A stretch of DNA of 39,403 nt, taken from CAYXDO01 sp964463485 (lineage in GTDB: Bacteria; Myxococcota; Kuafuiibacteriia; Kuafuiibacteriales; Kuafuiibacteriaceae). Below the pieces are notes generated by a model. That model did not search any database, was not told the origin of the DNA, and worked only from the letters and a program-made list of their open reading frames with translations. Shown one piece after another: positions 1-7,892 of this stretch (position 1 is the stretch's first letter; every line of letters begins with the position of its first letter). The translations under genes and the position numbers were made by a program. The DNA lies in the NCBI GenBank assembly GCA_964463485.1, contig CAYXDO010000100.1:1-39403 (forward strand). Direction: 5' to 3'.

Positions 1-83
1 GCGAAGCTTACGCGCAGGCAAGATGCCTGCGCTCCCAGGGGTCCGCGCAGGCAGCTGATGCCTGCGCTCTCAGGGATCCGCGA
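1..83. repeat. Dispersed hairpin repeat, one full and one degenerate copy
   Basis: Bases 1-40 are repeated without a mismatch at 29235-29274. The core is an inverted repeat with arms CGCAGGCA and TGCCTGCG around a 3-base loop. A second, diverged copy follows at about 43-83; it keeps the same 8-base arms but has a 5-base loop, and ends with the GCGAAGCTTA motif that starts the first copy. The conserved arms with a variable loop suggest selection on a folded or palindromic form. Chance translation of such repeats gives peptides like AGILPAR, which I recall as frequent spurious annotations in unrelated bacterial genomes. No transposase is nearby. Confidence 0.85.
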
Positions 84-86
84 AGC

Positions 87-386
87 TTAGGCGCTGCGTT
101 GCCGGCGGCCCGCGACGACCGCGTCTACCAGGTCGCCGAGAGACGCGGTCGGCGCCCACAGTCGGCTCCGATCGACCGCGAATCCGGCCCATCGATCGAC
201 GGCGTCGAAGAGCTCGGACCGCGACTCACCCTCGAGGCCTAGACCGCCTCGACCGAGCGGAGCCGCCGCGTGGAGGCTCGCGCGCAATTGGCCGGGCGAA
301 ATCCGAGCAGCGAGCAGCGGAAAGAGCGCGTCGAGGATCTCTTCACGGGGATCCGAGTCGATGAACCAGGACGTCGTTCGGGGCAC
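87..386 (-). CDS. Small acyl-carrier-protein-like protein without the carrier serine
   Basis: This 99-residue protein starts at GTG; an in-frame stop lies just upstream, so no longer start is available. Predicted helices and the C-terminal pattern LGDLVDAVV (residues 83-91) resemble the last helix of acyl carrier proteins. The segment GLGLEGESRSEL (48-59) aligns by eye with the GLDSxxxxEL phosphopantetheine site, but the position of the modified serine is Gly53. If the resemblance is real, the protein cannot carry a prosthetic group in the usual way. It is divergent from the methyltransferase at 498, with 111 bases between them, and its stop codon abuts the hairpin repeat. It could also be an unrelated small helical protein. 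Confidence 0.55.
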   Translation of the reverse strand: MPRTTSWFIDSDPREEILDALFPLLAARISPGQLRASLHAAAPLGRGGLGLEGESRSELFDAVDRWAGFAVDRSRLWAPTASLGDLVDAVVAGRRQRSA

Positions 387-457
387 CCGAGCCTCATTTC
401 ACGGTCCACCTCGACCTGACAACGAACGAGTCCTCGGTCCAGAGAGGACGCGGGCTT

Positions 458-479
458 CGTTCTCGCATCGTTCTCGCAT
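458..479 (+). repeat. 11-bp tandem direct repeat upstream of the methyltransferase gene
   Basis: CGTTCTCGCAT occurs twice back to back, ending 18 bases before the GTG at 498. A 6-bp inverted repeat, GTCCTC (430-435) and GAGGAC (444-449), lies just before it. The spacing of one helical turn would suit a regulator binding site, but it may equally be a chance duplication. Confidence 0.5.
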
Positions 480-497
480 TCTCTCCAAGGGCCAGCT

Positions 498-1346
498 GTG
501 CTCTCATGGGCCGTGGCCAGGCCACAGTTCGACAGTGGGTTCGAGGAGCGCCTTACTCAGCTCGAACGGCTCGCCCTGCCCAGCGTTCGGTTGCTCCACC
601 GCGCTCAAGCGGCGCTCGAGGTTCGAGAGATCCTCGCAATTCTGCACCCAGCAGAGACTTCGATCCGCGACCGGGCCAACGGGTTGCTTCAGAGACTCAG
701 GCAGGTCGACGAATTTCAGTTGGGCCCGGTCCGCGCTGCTCTCACTCGGGGAGCGCCTAGCCCCGAAATGCTCGACAAGTGCTTGAGCGAGCTCGCGCGA
801 CCGGACATCGACGCCTTCCTCGAGAAGGTGCTCGAGATCGAGCGCGGAGACGGGATGCCTCAGGAGCTTGGACCGAATTTGGTGCCGTACCACCCTTCGC
901 CCGCGTGGGCCGCGCTCGCGGTGGCTCGAAGGCTTCGACCCGAAGACACCTTGTTCGAGCTCGGTTGTGGCCTCGGCAAAGTCACACTCATCGCAGGCTT
1001 GTGGTCTCGGGCGTCCGTCGTGGGGATCGAGATCGAGGAGCGCCTGGCCGCCCGAGCCCGCGCTCGCGCCGCCGCGCTCGCGCCGAGGGTCACCATTCGT
1101 GTCGAAGACGCGCGCGAATCCGACCTCTCGACGGGAACCGACTTCTACCTGTACACGCCCTTCCTGGGGGACGTACTCACCGAGGTGCTCTATCACCTCG
1201 AAGCGGTCGCCTGGACCCATCCCATTCGCGTGTGGACCCTCGGCCGAGTCACCGAAGAGGTGGGTCTAGTAGGTTGGCTCGAGCCAGACCTGGAAATTCA
1301 GACGCTGGTTCGGTATCGAAGCAATCTGATCGAGGGGCGAGAGTGA
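498..1346 (+). CDS. Class I SAM-dependent methyltransferase
   Basis: This is a 282-residue protein with an N-terminal helical part (about 1-125) and a Rossmann-fold methyltransferase domain (about 126-265). Visible motifs are motif I ELGCGLG (154-160), which binds S-adenosylmethionine, the acidic strand-2 end GIEIEE (176-181), VEDAR (202-206), and YTPF (219-222) at the usual motif IV place. The spacing recalls DOT1-like and other small-molecule or protein methyltransferases. The substrate cannot be read from sequence. The start is GTG, with AAGGG 8 bases before it as a ribosome-binding site. The stop overlaps the GTG of the next gene (GTGA), so the two are probably translationally coupled. 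Confidence 0.85.
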   Translation: MLSWAVARPQFDSGFEERLTQLERLALPSVRLLHRAQAALEVREILAILHPAETSIRDRANGLLQRLRQVDEFQLGPVRAALTRGAPSPEMLDKCLSELARPDIDAFLEKVLEIERGDGMPQELGPNLVPYHPSPAWAALAVARRLRPEDTLFELGCGLGKVTLIAGLWSRASVVGIEIEERLAARARARAAALAPRVTIRVEDARESDLSTGTDFYLYTPFLGDVLTEVLYHLEAVAWTHPIRVWTLGRVTEEVGLVGWLEPDLEIQTLVRYRSNLIEGRE

Positions 1347-2533
1347 GCGGCGCGCCCGCGAAGGCCGATCGGCCAACTCTAAAGAGCTTCCTGCTCGCCG
1401 CCGTTGCGATGGTGATCGCGCTGGGCCCGCTCGTCGCCGTGTTGGGTCGACCGGCATGGGTGGCGTCCAAACACGTGAACGCCTGGCGGACCTTCGCCTC
1501 CGCCGAGGCCGAGCTCGATTGCTGTTTTTCGGTCGATCGGCGCTTCGCGAGCACGTGCGACGAGTCGCTCGCGGCGCTTCGTTGGCTACGAGAGTCCAAA
1601 CACCGTCCGAAGTCTGTCCTCGATTTCGTCGCACCCATCGAGGACAGCTCATCCTTGAGCGACCCTACCCCTACACAAGTCGATCGCCGCTACTTCGAAT
1701 GTCCGCGAGCGATCGTCGCCGACCTCGCCCCCGACGCCCCGCCGCAGACGACGCTCATCGAAGTCCTGACGGAAGCTCCCAGTTCGAAGGCCGAGTTGGT
1801 TGGGCGCACCCTCGTGGCCTTGAACGACCTGGCTCGGCAGCAGGGAGCCGACCGGCTCTTCGCCCTCGCCGATCATCTCTTGAGGTCCGAAGCAGCACGA
1901 ATGTACGCCTTGCAGGCGCTCGCAATCACTGACTTGGCTGCGCGAGATCGGCTCTTTGCCTGCGACTACGCGGAGTGCTCCGACGAACCCACGATCCGGC
2001 GAAGGGCGTTCCTCGCGGAGGCATCGGCGCGCGACGAGCTGCTTCGAGAGACCCTCCAGGCCGACTTTTGGGCGATCGCGGACGCCTGTATCTCCGCGAA
2101 GTGTCCGAACGCCGAAGGAGTCACGTACGCCTTGGGAGCATTTCCCGATCAGCCCCCGACTCGATTGCAGCACCTGATGTCGGATCCGCGACTCTCGAGG
2201 TTCGCGCTCCAGGCGCTCTCACGCGGATCCGCCGCTCCAAACGGAAGCGCCCACCTCGAGGCGCTCAGACAGACCGCGACTCACCCGCCCGAAGCCATCG
2301 ATCCGGTCGAGGCGGCCGTGAGTTGGGCTCAGCTCGAGCCAGCGCCGGGCTGCGCTCGGCTCGCCAGGCTGATCGGGCACCAAGGCCGAGGTCCGGCGTC
2401 CAACGTCCTATTCGCGTTCAGAAAGCTCGGGAGGCGTTGCGCCTCGGCGGCCGACGCGCTTCGTGAGAGTGCGACATCGCACCCACTCCTCGCGACGGAG
2501 GCCCTGAGGGCGATCGAGGAAGCTCCTCCATGA
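1343..2533 (+). CDS. Membrane-anchored protein of unknown function
   Basis: I do not recognise the family. The 396-residue product starts at a GTG overlapping the stop of the methyltransferase gene by 4 bases; the frame is open further upstream, but that part is antisense-like noise inside the methyltransferase. Residues 14-34 form one hydrophobic helix, with a positively charged stretch before it, so the rest is probably outside the cytoplasm. The remainder is mostly alpha-helical, with repeated short helices rich in Ala, Leu and Arg, and could be a HEAT/TPR-like solenoid. Cysteines are scattered (for example DCC near residue 56), which would fit disulfides after export. It likely acts with the methyltransferase in some envelope process, but this is inferred only from overlap. 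Confidence 0.75.
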   Translation: MSGAPAKADRPTLKSFLLAAVAMVIALGPLVAVLGRPAWVASKHVNAWRTFASAEAELDCCFSVDRRFASTCDESLAALRWLRESKHRPKSVLDFVAPIEDSSSLSDPTPTQVDRRYFECPRAIVADLAPDAPPQTTLIEVLTEAPSSKAELVGRTLVALNDLARQQGADRLFALADHLLRSEAARMYALQALAITDLAARDRLFACDYAECSDEPTIRRRAFLAEASARDELLRETLQADFWAIADACISAKCPNAEGVTYALGAFPDQPPTRLQHLMSDPRLSRFALQALSRGSAAPNGSAHLEALRQTATHPPEAIDPVEAAVSWAQLEPAPGCARLARLIGHQGRGPASNVLFAFRKLGRRCASAADALRESATSHPLLATEALRAIEEAPP

Positions 2534-2582
2534 GCGCGCGCGAGCCGGAGGCCTGACCACATGTCTCGTGGCTCGATCCGGC

Positions 2583-3104
2583 TCACTCGAACGATACCTT
2601 CAGCCCCATGACTTCTTTCATGTGGAGCAAGGCCTCGGCATTGCCGCGCGCGTCGTCTACTGGATGGTGAGTATGCCTCGTCTGTCGCAGGTGTTTGAAG
2701 CTCTGGAAGCAGTCCTTGACCATCCCCTTGTACAAGGAACCCAGGTTCTGCGAGCTGAATCCAAACGGGTTCCGTCCCAAGAAATGATGAAAATACCAGT
2801 TGATGAATTGCCAGTCGAATCCGTTGTTGTCCGAGATGAAGATCCGGTTGCGCCCGGCGTTCTCCACGATCCAGCCGTCGAACCTACTCATGACCTCCTT
2901 GGGGTCGTCGAAGGCCAGAGTCTCCTCCCGTGAGAACCCACTCACCGCCAACGCCTCAGGAACCCATTTATCGGAGATCGGCTTGATACGAGCGTAGAAG
3001 GTCTTCTCGAGCCCAGGGCGGACGAGGACCGCTCCGAAGCACACCATCGAGTAGTCCCCGGGGATCGGGCCGTCGGCCTCGATGTCCACCATCACATAAC
3101 TCAT
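2583..3104 (-). CDS. DEDDh 3'-5' exoribonuclease, RNase T / Rv2179c-like
   Basis: This is a 173-residue single-domain exonuclease. The metal-binding residues of the DEDDh superfamily are in place: Exo I D7 and E9 (MVDIEADGP), Exo II D97 (NGFDWQF), and Exo III H146 and D151 (HHPVDDARGNA). The length and the compact domain suit RNase T, oligoribonuclease or the Rv2179c-like group rather than a polymerase proofreading subunit. Such enzymes trim 3' ends of RNA or short oligonucleotides. I chose the ATG at 3104; a TTG 12 codons upstream would add a tail outside the conserved domain. It converges with the 1343 gene (49 bases apart) and is the second minus-strand gene after guaA. Confidence 0.88.
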   Translation of the reverse strand: MSYVMVDIEADGPIPGDYSMVCFGAVLVRPGLEKTFYARIKPISDKWVPEALAVSGFSREETLAFDDPKEVMSRFDGWIVENAGRNRIFISDNNGFDWQFINWYFHHFLGRNPFGFSSQNLGSLYKGMVKDCFQSFKHLRQTRHTHHPVDDARGNAEALLHMKEVMGLKVSFE

Positions 3105-3196
3105 GAGTCGCACGAGACCCCAAGCGGGCCCGATTGCCAAGCGAAGACCGACGTCGGATCACGGGCCGTCGGAGCTGCCCGCGTCGAGCACGATCA

Positions 3197-3237
3197 GAGA
3201 ATCATGGGTCCGCCTCGCCTCGTGCGGGGTGATTCTC
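3197..3237 (-). terminator. Long hairpin just after guaA
   Basis: GAGAATCA (3197-3204) and TGATTCTC (3230-3237) are perfect 8-base arms. Inside them CCGC and GCGG could pair to extend the fold. The structure touches the guaA stop codon and lies before the exoribonuclease gene. There is no T-run after it on the minus strand, so it is either an RNA-stabilising hairpin or a Rho-independent terminator of weak type. Confidence 0.4.
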
Positions 3238-4777
3238 ATTCCCACTCGATGGTGGCGGGCGGCTTGCTGCTGACGTCGTAGACCACACGATTGATGCCGC
3301 GGACCTCGTTGATGATCCGGGTCGACATGCGGGCGAGGAGGTCCATGGACAGATGAGCGAAATCGGCGGTCATTCCGTCGGTCGAAGTCACCGCTCGTAT
3401 GGCGCACGTGTTTTCGTAGGTCCGCGCGTCACCCATCACGCCGACCGATCGCACGGGGAGCAGCGCCGCAAAACACTGCCACACCGCTCCATACTGGCCG
3501 GCCGCCCGCAGCTCCTCGAGCACGATGGCATCCGCTGCCCTCACGATCTCGAGAGACGCCTCGGTGACTTCGCCGATCACCCGGATCGCGAGGCCGGGGC
3601 CGGGGAACGGGTGGCGTTCGATCACGTCCTGTGGCAACCCGAGCTCCTGGCCGAGCCGCCGGACCTCGTCTTTGAACAGCTCTCGCAGAGGCTCGACGAG
3701 CTTCAAGCGCATGACTTCGGGCAGACCGCCGACGTTGTGATGGCTCTTGATCGTGGCGCTCGGACCCTTGTGCGACATGGATTCGATGACGTCCGGATAG
3801 AGAGTGCCCTGCGCCAGGTATCGCGCGCCGATCGGGGACGCAGCCTCTTCGAACACGTCGATGAAGAGCCGGCCGATGATCTTCCGCTTCTCTTCGGGAT
3901 CGGTCACGCCGCGAAGAGCGTCGAGGAAGCGCGCGCGTGCGCTCACGTGGACCAGCGGCATCCCAAGCCGCCCACGGAAGATCTCCACGACTTGCTCGGC
4001 CTCGCCGGCACGCAACAGGCCGTTGTCGACGAACACGGGCACGAGGCCGTCGCCGATCGCGCGATGGAGGAGCGCTGCGACCACCGAGGAGTCCACTCCG
4101 CCGGAGAGCGCGCAAATCACCCGTTCACTCCCGAGTCGTTCGCGAAGCGCCGCGAGCTCCCGCTCCACGAAGGCGCTCATGGTCCAGGTCGGTTTGAGCC
4201 CGGCCATGTGAAAGAGGAAGTTCGCGATCAGCTCGGAACCCATGGGCGTGTGAACGACCTCCGGATGGAACTGAAGGCCGACGTAGGGGCGGGCGTCGTG
4301 AACGATCAGCGCGTTTTGACACGTGCTCGTCGAGCCGATCGACGCGAACCCTGGCGGCAGCGCCACGACTTCGTCGCCATGACTCATCCACACGGCGAGA
4401 CGTTTTGGCAGGCCGGTCAGGATGGGGTGCTCTCGCGAGACGTAGAGGTCAGCCCTTCCGAATTCTCGTTTTGTGGCCGCCACCACACGACCGCCGAGGC
4501 GAGTCGCGAGGAGCTGAAGGCCGTAGCAGATCCCGAGGATGGGGATGCCGAGCTCGAAGACGCGCGGGTCGATCGTCGGTGCTTCGGGCTCGTGCACGCT
4601 GGCCGGCCCGCCCGACAAGACGATCGCGGCGGGGCCGAAAGCTTCGATTTCAGCGGCCGATTTGGTGCAGGGCCAGATCTCCGAGTAGACGCGGTGCTCG
4701 CGGATGCGGCGGGCGATGAGCTGGGCGTATTGGGATCCGAAGTCGATGACGAGGACGCGTTGGGGTCGGTCGGACAC
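3236..4777 (-). CDS. guaA: GMP synthase (glutamine-hydrolysing)
   Basis: GuaA converts XMP, ATP and glutamine to GMP in purine synthesis. The N-terminal class I amidotransferase shows nucleophile C84 in GICYGLQ and the His171/Glu173 pair in QFHPEVV. The ATP-pyrophosphatase domain follows, with its P-loop SGGVDSS at 225-231. The C-terminal dimerisation domain ends with the family's closing pattern SKPPATIEWE. From GTG 4777 the protein is 513 residues, close to the 525 of E. coli; a TTG at 4813 would add 12 residues. The gene is divergent from the zinc-knuckle gene, 81 bases away, and a hairpin follows it. guaB is not in the window. Confidence 0.97.
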   Translation of the reverse strand: MSDRPQRVLVIDFGSQYAQLIARRIREHRVYSEIWPCTKSAAEIEAFGPAAIVLSGGPASVHEPEAPTIDPRVFELGIPILGICYGLQLLATRLGGRVVAATKREFGRADLYVSREHPILTGLPKRLAVWMSHGDEVVALPPGFASIGSTSTCQNALIVHDARPYVGLQFHPEVVHTPMGSELIANFLFHMAGLKPTWTMSAFVERELAALRERLGSERVICALSGGVDSSVVAALLHRAIGDGLVPVFVDNGLLRAGEAEQVVEIFRGRLGMPLVHVSARARFLDALRGVTDPEEKRKIIGRLFIDVFEEAASPIGARYLAQGTLYPDVIESMSHKGPSATIKSHHNVGGLPEVMRLKLVEPLRELFKDEVRRLGQELGLPQDVIERHPFPGPGLAIRVIGEVTEASLEIVRAADAIVLEELRAAGQYGAVWQCFAALLPVRSVGVMGDARTYENTCAIRAVTSTDGMTADFAHLSMDLLARMSTRIINEVRGINRVVYDVSSKPPATIEWE

Positions 4778-4822
4778 AGCCGAGGCCGTAGCACGGCTCG
4801 CGCGGTCACCCAACCGTCCGAC

Positions 4823-4852
4823 TTGTGTCGGCCGGATCGAAGTCAGTATGCT
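4823..4852 (+). promoter_or_regulatory. Sigma-70-like promoter, probably giving a leaderless transcript
   Basis: TTGTGT (4823-4828), an 18-base spacer and TATGCT (4847-4852) make a plausible -35/-10 pair. The -10 box ends 6 bases before the ATG at 4859, so transcription would start at about the A of the start codon. No Shine-Dalgarno sequence is present. The same arrangement recurs at other genes in the window. Confidence 0.5.
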
Positions 4853-4858
4853 TCGTTC

Positions 4859-5551
4859 ATGGCGGTGACGCTCCCTGGCTCCCTCACGAACCTGGCGGCG
4901 AGGCTCGGCCTGGTGGGGGGCAAGCAGGGCGAAAAAGCGGGAGGCCCTCAGGCCGAGAAGGGCGGAAAGGGCGTGCAGAAAGGCGAGGCGCTCGGCGAGG
5001 GCGTCGTGTTGGCCGGCGTGGGTTACAACTCGGAGGACAAGCCGAAGGTCCCGAAGAACGCCGCGGAGAAGGGCAACGTCGCGCGCTTTCTGAAGGACCC
5101 GGAGCCGGAGCTGCGCGCCCTACGAGGAGAGAAGGCCGAGGGCGCCGAGAAGAAGAGCGAAGCCAAAGAGCAGAAGGAGACCAAAGAAGCCAAAGAGGCA
5201 CCCAAAGCCGCCGAGGCCGAGCGACCCCAAGAGCGCCAGGAGGCCAAAGAAGCTCAGCGCGAAGCCCCCGCGGAGCGAAAAGACGAGGCCCGGTCGGAAG
5301 CCCAAGAGACACGCCCCAAAGAGACCGAAGCCGCGCCGAAATCCGCCGAAGACCGCCGTCGCGAGGAACAAGAGGGTCGCGGCCGCGACAAAGATCACCA
5401 AGAGCAAGACGAAGAAGCCCAGAAAGACGGAGACGACAGCCCCGAAGTCTTCGCGGACGCCCATCGTTGTCGCGGCACCCTGGTCGACGGTTCGCGATGC
5501 CTTCGAAAGCCCGTGTTGGGCACCCGGTACTGCCTCGAGCACAAGGTCTGA
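4859..5551 (+). CDS. Highly charged low-complexity protein with C-terminal zinc knuckle
   Basis: The 230-residue product has three parts. Residues 1-55 are Gly/Lys-rich; 56-90 form a more ordered segment (GYNSEDKPKVP onwards); about 91-195 are almost entirely Glu, Lys, Ala, Arg and Gln, probably a long charged helix or disordered spacer. The last 30 residues hold C204, C214, C225 and H228 (C-x9-C-x10-C-x2-H, with DGSRC and GTRYC), the pattern of a small treble-clef or knuckle that I recall at the ends of many otherwise unrelated proteins. A nucleic-acid or scaffold role is possible but not shown. There is no signal peptide. The ATG has a -10-like box 6 bases upstream instead of a ribosome-binding site. 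The frame is open far upstream, but that part is antisense to guaA. Confidence 0.8.
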   Translation: MAVTLPGSLTNLAARLGLVGGKQGEKAGGPQAEKGGKGVQKGEALGEGVVLAGVGYNSEDKPKVPKNAAEKGNVARFLKDPEPELRALRGEKAEGAEKKSEAKEQKETKEAKEAPKAAEAERPQERQEAKEAQREAPAERKDEARSEAQETRPKETEAAPKSAEDRRREEQEGRGRDKDHQEQDEEAQKDGDDSPEVFADAHRCRGTLVDGSRCLRKPVLGTRYCLEHKV

Positions 5552-5623
5552 GTCCGTCGTACGCCCGAGCACGCGCGATTTTTGCTTCATGATCCGTGGT
5601 GGTCCGTGCATGCTGCGCCGGCT

Positions 5624-6478
5624 ATGACCTCCACGCAGCGCGAGATCGAAGTCTCCTACGACGTCTCGAACGAGTTCTTTCGCCTCTGGCTCGACGAGAA
5701 CATGCACTACACCTCGGCGAGCTTTCTCACCGGCCAGGAGACGCTCGAGGAGGCGCAGAAGACCAAGTGCCAAATCCTCTACGACTACGCCGAAATGAAC
5801 CCCGACAAGCTCGTGCTCGACATCGGCTGCGGTTGGGGCGCCAACCTCGAGTTCCTCGCGCTCGCCAAGCAGACCAAACGGGCCCACGGAATCACACTCT
5901 CCACCGCGCAGGCCGAGGAGATCCGACGCCGCAACATCCCCGGCGTCGAGGTCTGGGTCGTCGATTACAAGGACTTCCAACCCACCGCGACGTACGACGG
6001 TCTGATTTCGATCGAGATGATCGATCACTTGTGCTCCCCAGCGCAGGCGCGCGAGGGAAGAGCGGTCGAGATCTACCGGCAATATTTCAACAAGGTAGCG
6101 ACTTGGGTGAAGCCGGGCGCTTGCTTCGGGTTCCAGGCCATCCTGCGCAATCGAGTGCCTCGCCGAAAAAAGGATCTCGCTGACTTGGCCTTCACGGCCG
6201 ACGTCATCTTCCCCGGCGGGCTCAATCCTCGCCTCGAGGAGCTGATCATGGCGGCGAATCCGCACTGGGAGGTGCTGGACGTCCGTACTCAGCGCGAGAG
6301 CTACGGCAAGACCACCGGCGAATGGTACCGACGCTTCCAATTGCACGAGAAAACCATCCGCGAGAAGTGGGGCGACCAAGTCTACGAAGACTATGATCGC
6401 TACCTGTCGACCTGCGTGCGGGCGTTCGACGCGCACTGGTCGAGCGACGTGCAGATGAAGCTCCGCCGAATCGACTGA
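5624..6478 (+). CDS. CFA-synthase-family SAM methyltransferase
   Basis: This is a 284-residue class I methyltransferase of the family that holds cyclopropane-fatty-acid synthases, mycolic-acid methyltransferases and plant coclaurine N-methyltransferases. The N-terminal YDVSNEFFRLWLDE (12-25) with MHYTSASF after it is the family's substrate-site signature. The SAM site is LDIGCGWG (65-72). The catalytic region SIEMIDH (129-135) has Asp134 where cyclopropane synthases carry Glu in GMFEH. YGKTTGEWYRRF (227-238) matches the C-terminal Tyr-bearing helix. The substrate is unknown; a lipid or a small amine are both possible. I preferred ATG 5624 to a TTG at 5582 because family homology begins there. 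It converges with the radical SAM gene. Confidence 0.88.
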   Translation: MTSTQREIEVSYDVSNEFFRLWLDENMHYTSASFLTGQETLEEAQKTKCQILYDYAEMNPDKLVLDIGCGWGANLEFLALAKQTKRAHGITLSTAQAEEIRRRNIPGVEVWVVDYKDFQPTATYDGLISIEMIDHLCSPAQAREGRAVEIYRQYFNKVATWVKPGACFGFQAILRNRVPRRKKDLADLAFTADVIFPGGLNPRLEELIMAANPHWEVLDVRTQRESYGKTTGEWYRRFQLHEKTIREKWGDQVYEDYDRYLSTCVRAFDAHWSSDVQMKLRRID

Positions 6479-6494
6479 GGGCTCGACCCGACTT

Positions 6495-6536
6495 TGGGTG
6501 GCCTTAACTCACCACTGGGCGGCCCTAACTCACCAC
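6495..6536. repeat. 21-bp tandem duplication at the end of the radical SAM gene
   Basis: Two abutting 21-base units (6495-6515 and 6516-6536) differ at only two positions. The unit contains the stop codon of the radical SAM gene on the minus strand. Because 21 is a multiple of three, the duplicated copy carries a second in-frame stop (TAG then TAA), each after the residues VVS. It looks like a recent slippage event at the gene's 3' end. Confidence 0.85.
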
Positions 6537-7892
6537 GGCGAGCGTACGCCGCCGGACTCGCACTTCGTCCTCCGAGCACTCGGCCCACGGGTCGGGGTCG
6601 GACATCGTCCCGCCGGCGCCCACCGCGCGCGCTCGGCAGGCTCCGCCGCATTCGGTGAAGTTGTCGCACTCTCCACACTCGGCCCCCGCCTCGAGGGACC
6701 TCCAGCTCGCGACGGCGGGCGAGCGGCGCCAGCACTCCGCGAACCCGTGGGAACGCACGGTCCAGTCGTCCTTGGACAAGAGGGCGTCGCAGGCGACGAC
6801 ACGACCATCGTAGACCACCGTCGCGAGCGTGGTTCCGCCCACGCAACCAAATCGCGGGATGATTCGGGTCCACTCGGGGGGCCGACTCGGCATCCCGTCG
6901 TCGAACTCACCCGGAGGCGCATCGGAGGGCCACAGCTTCGAGGCCCGCTCGATGGCCGCGTAATAGCGAGCCCGCGAGACCAAGAGCCGCGGGTCGGTGG
7001 CGAGCCCGGTGCGCCGAAAGGGTTTGAAGACGACTTTGTGCACGCCGAGCTCCCGCGCGACGTCCGCAAACTCGACCAAGCGATCGACGTTGTGTGGGTT
7101 CACGGTGACCCGAAGCTTCACGTCGGGGTGGCCCGCCTCGACGATCTCGCGAATGCCGGCGAGCGCTCGCTTGAATTGGCCGCGGCCCCGCAGGAGCTCG
7201 TGAGTCTCCGCGTCCGGCCCGTCCAAAGAAATGGACAGGCCGCGCAGCGCGGAGTCCGCCAGGGCACGCGCGGCGGTGCGATCGATGAGAGTGGCGTTGG
7301 TGCACAGCCACGCGTCGAGCTCGAACTCTTCGAGGCGCCCCACGAGCTCGAAAAAGTCCGGCCGGAGCATCGGCTCGCCTCCCGCGAATACGACGAGCGG
7401 GCTGCCCAACCTTCGAAGGTCTGCGAAAACGTCGAGGAGCTCCGGAGTCGTCAGCTCGTTCGGGCCCGGTCGCGCCATGATGTCCACGAAACAGTGTTTG
7501 CAGCGCAGATTACACTGCTGGGTGAGTTGAAAATGCGTGACCATCGGGCCGATCAGTCCGCCGTGTGAACGCTCCGCATCGACGACCCGAGCGCGACACA
7601 CGAAGCCCTGATCGACGATTCCGGCGTCCCTCCAGGAGATCATCGCGCTCATGAGCTCCGCGTCGGACCAAAGTCCGGGCTCGAGAGTCTCGACTTCGGG
7701 CACACTCCGGCCCGAGGTCGCCGAGTCCGCGAGCAGTCGGGCCTCCTTGGGCGACAAGGGCGTGAAGCGGACGGAGTCCCTCCGGTAGTGGAACGCGCCG
7801 AAGCGTTCGAGGCGAAGCAAGTCAGGAGCTTTACCTCGGAAAGCGCCCGCCGGCGCCGGAGCGTCCAGGCTGCAGGCGGGCTGCGCGCGCAT
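6525..7892 (-). CDS. Radical SAM/SPASM protein, RiPP-maturase-like
   Basis: This is a 455-residue radical SAM enzyme. Residues 22-105 form a small winged-helix-like N-terminal domain that recalls the PqqD/RRE precursor-binding fold (inference). The radical SAM core follows, with the cluster motif C127-x3-C131-x2-C134 and GGEP at 171-174. The C-terminal SPASM domain has the full cysteine set: C350, C368, C406-x2-C409-x5-C415-x3-C419 and C439, enough for two auxiliary Fe-S clusters. Such enzymes modify peptides or proteins in PQQ, mycofactocin and sactipeptide pathways or activate sulfatases. Its ATG overlaps the stop of the EF-hand gene by one base (TGATG), so that protein is the obvious candidate substrate or partner. 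No sulfatase gene is in the window. Confidence 0.92.
   Translation of the reverse strand: MRAQPACSLDAPAPAGAFRGKAPDLLRLERFGAFHYRRDSVRFTPLSPKEARLLADSATSGRSVPEVETLEPGLWSDAELMSAMISWRDAGIVDQGFVCRARVVDAERSHGGLIGPMVTHFQLTQQCNLRCKHCFVDIMARPGPNELTTPELLDVFADLRRLGSPLVVFAGGEPMLRPDFFELVGRLEEFELDAWLCTNATLIDRTAARALADSALRGLSISLDGPDAETHELLRGRGQFKRALAGIREIVEAGHPDVKLRVTVNPHNVDRLVEFADVARELGVHKVVFKPFRRTGLATDPRLLVSRARYYAAIERASKLWPSDAPPGEFDDGMPSRPPEWTRIIPRFGCVGGTTLATVVYDGRVVACDALLSKDDWTVRSHGFAECWRRSPAVASWRSLEAGAECGECDNFTECGGACRARAVGAGGTMSDPDPWAECSEDEVRVRRRTLAVVS

Noticed and set aside
3353..4858. Long open plus-strand frame joined to the zinc-knuckle gene
   Set aside because: It is antisense to guaA, whose motifs are certain; the open frame is a by-product of high GC. 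The gene begins at ATG 4859.
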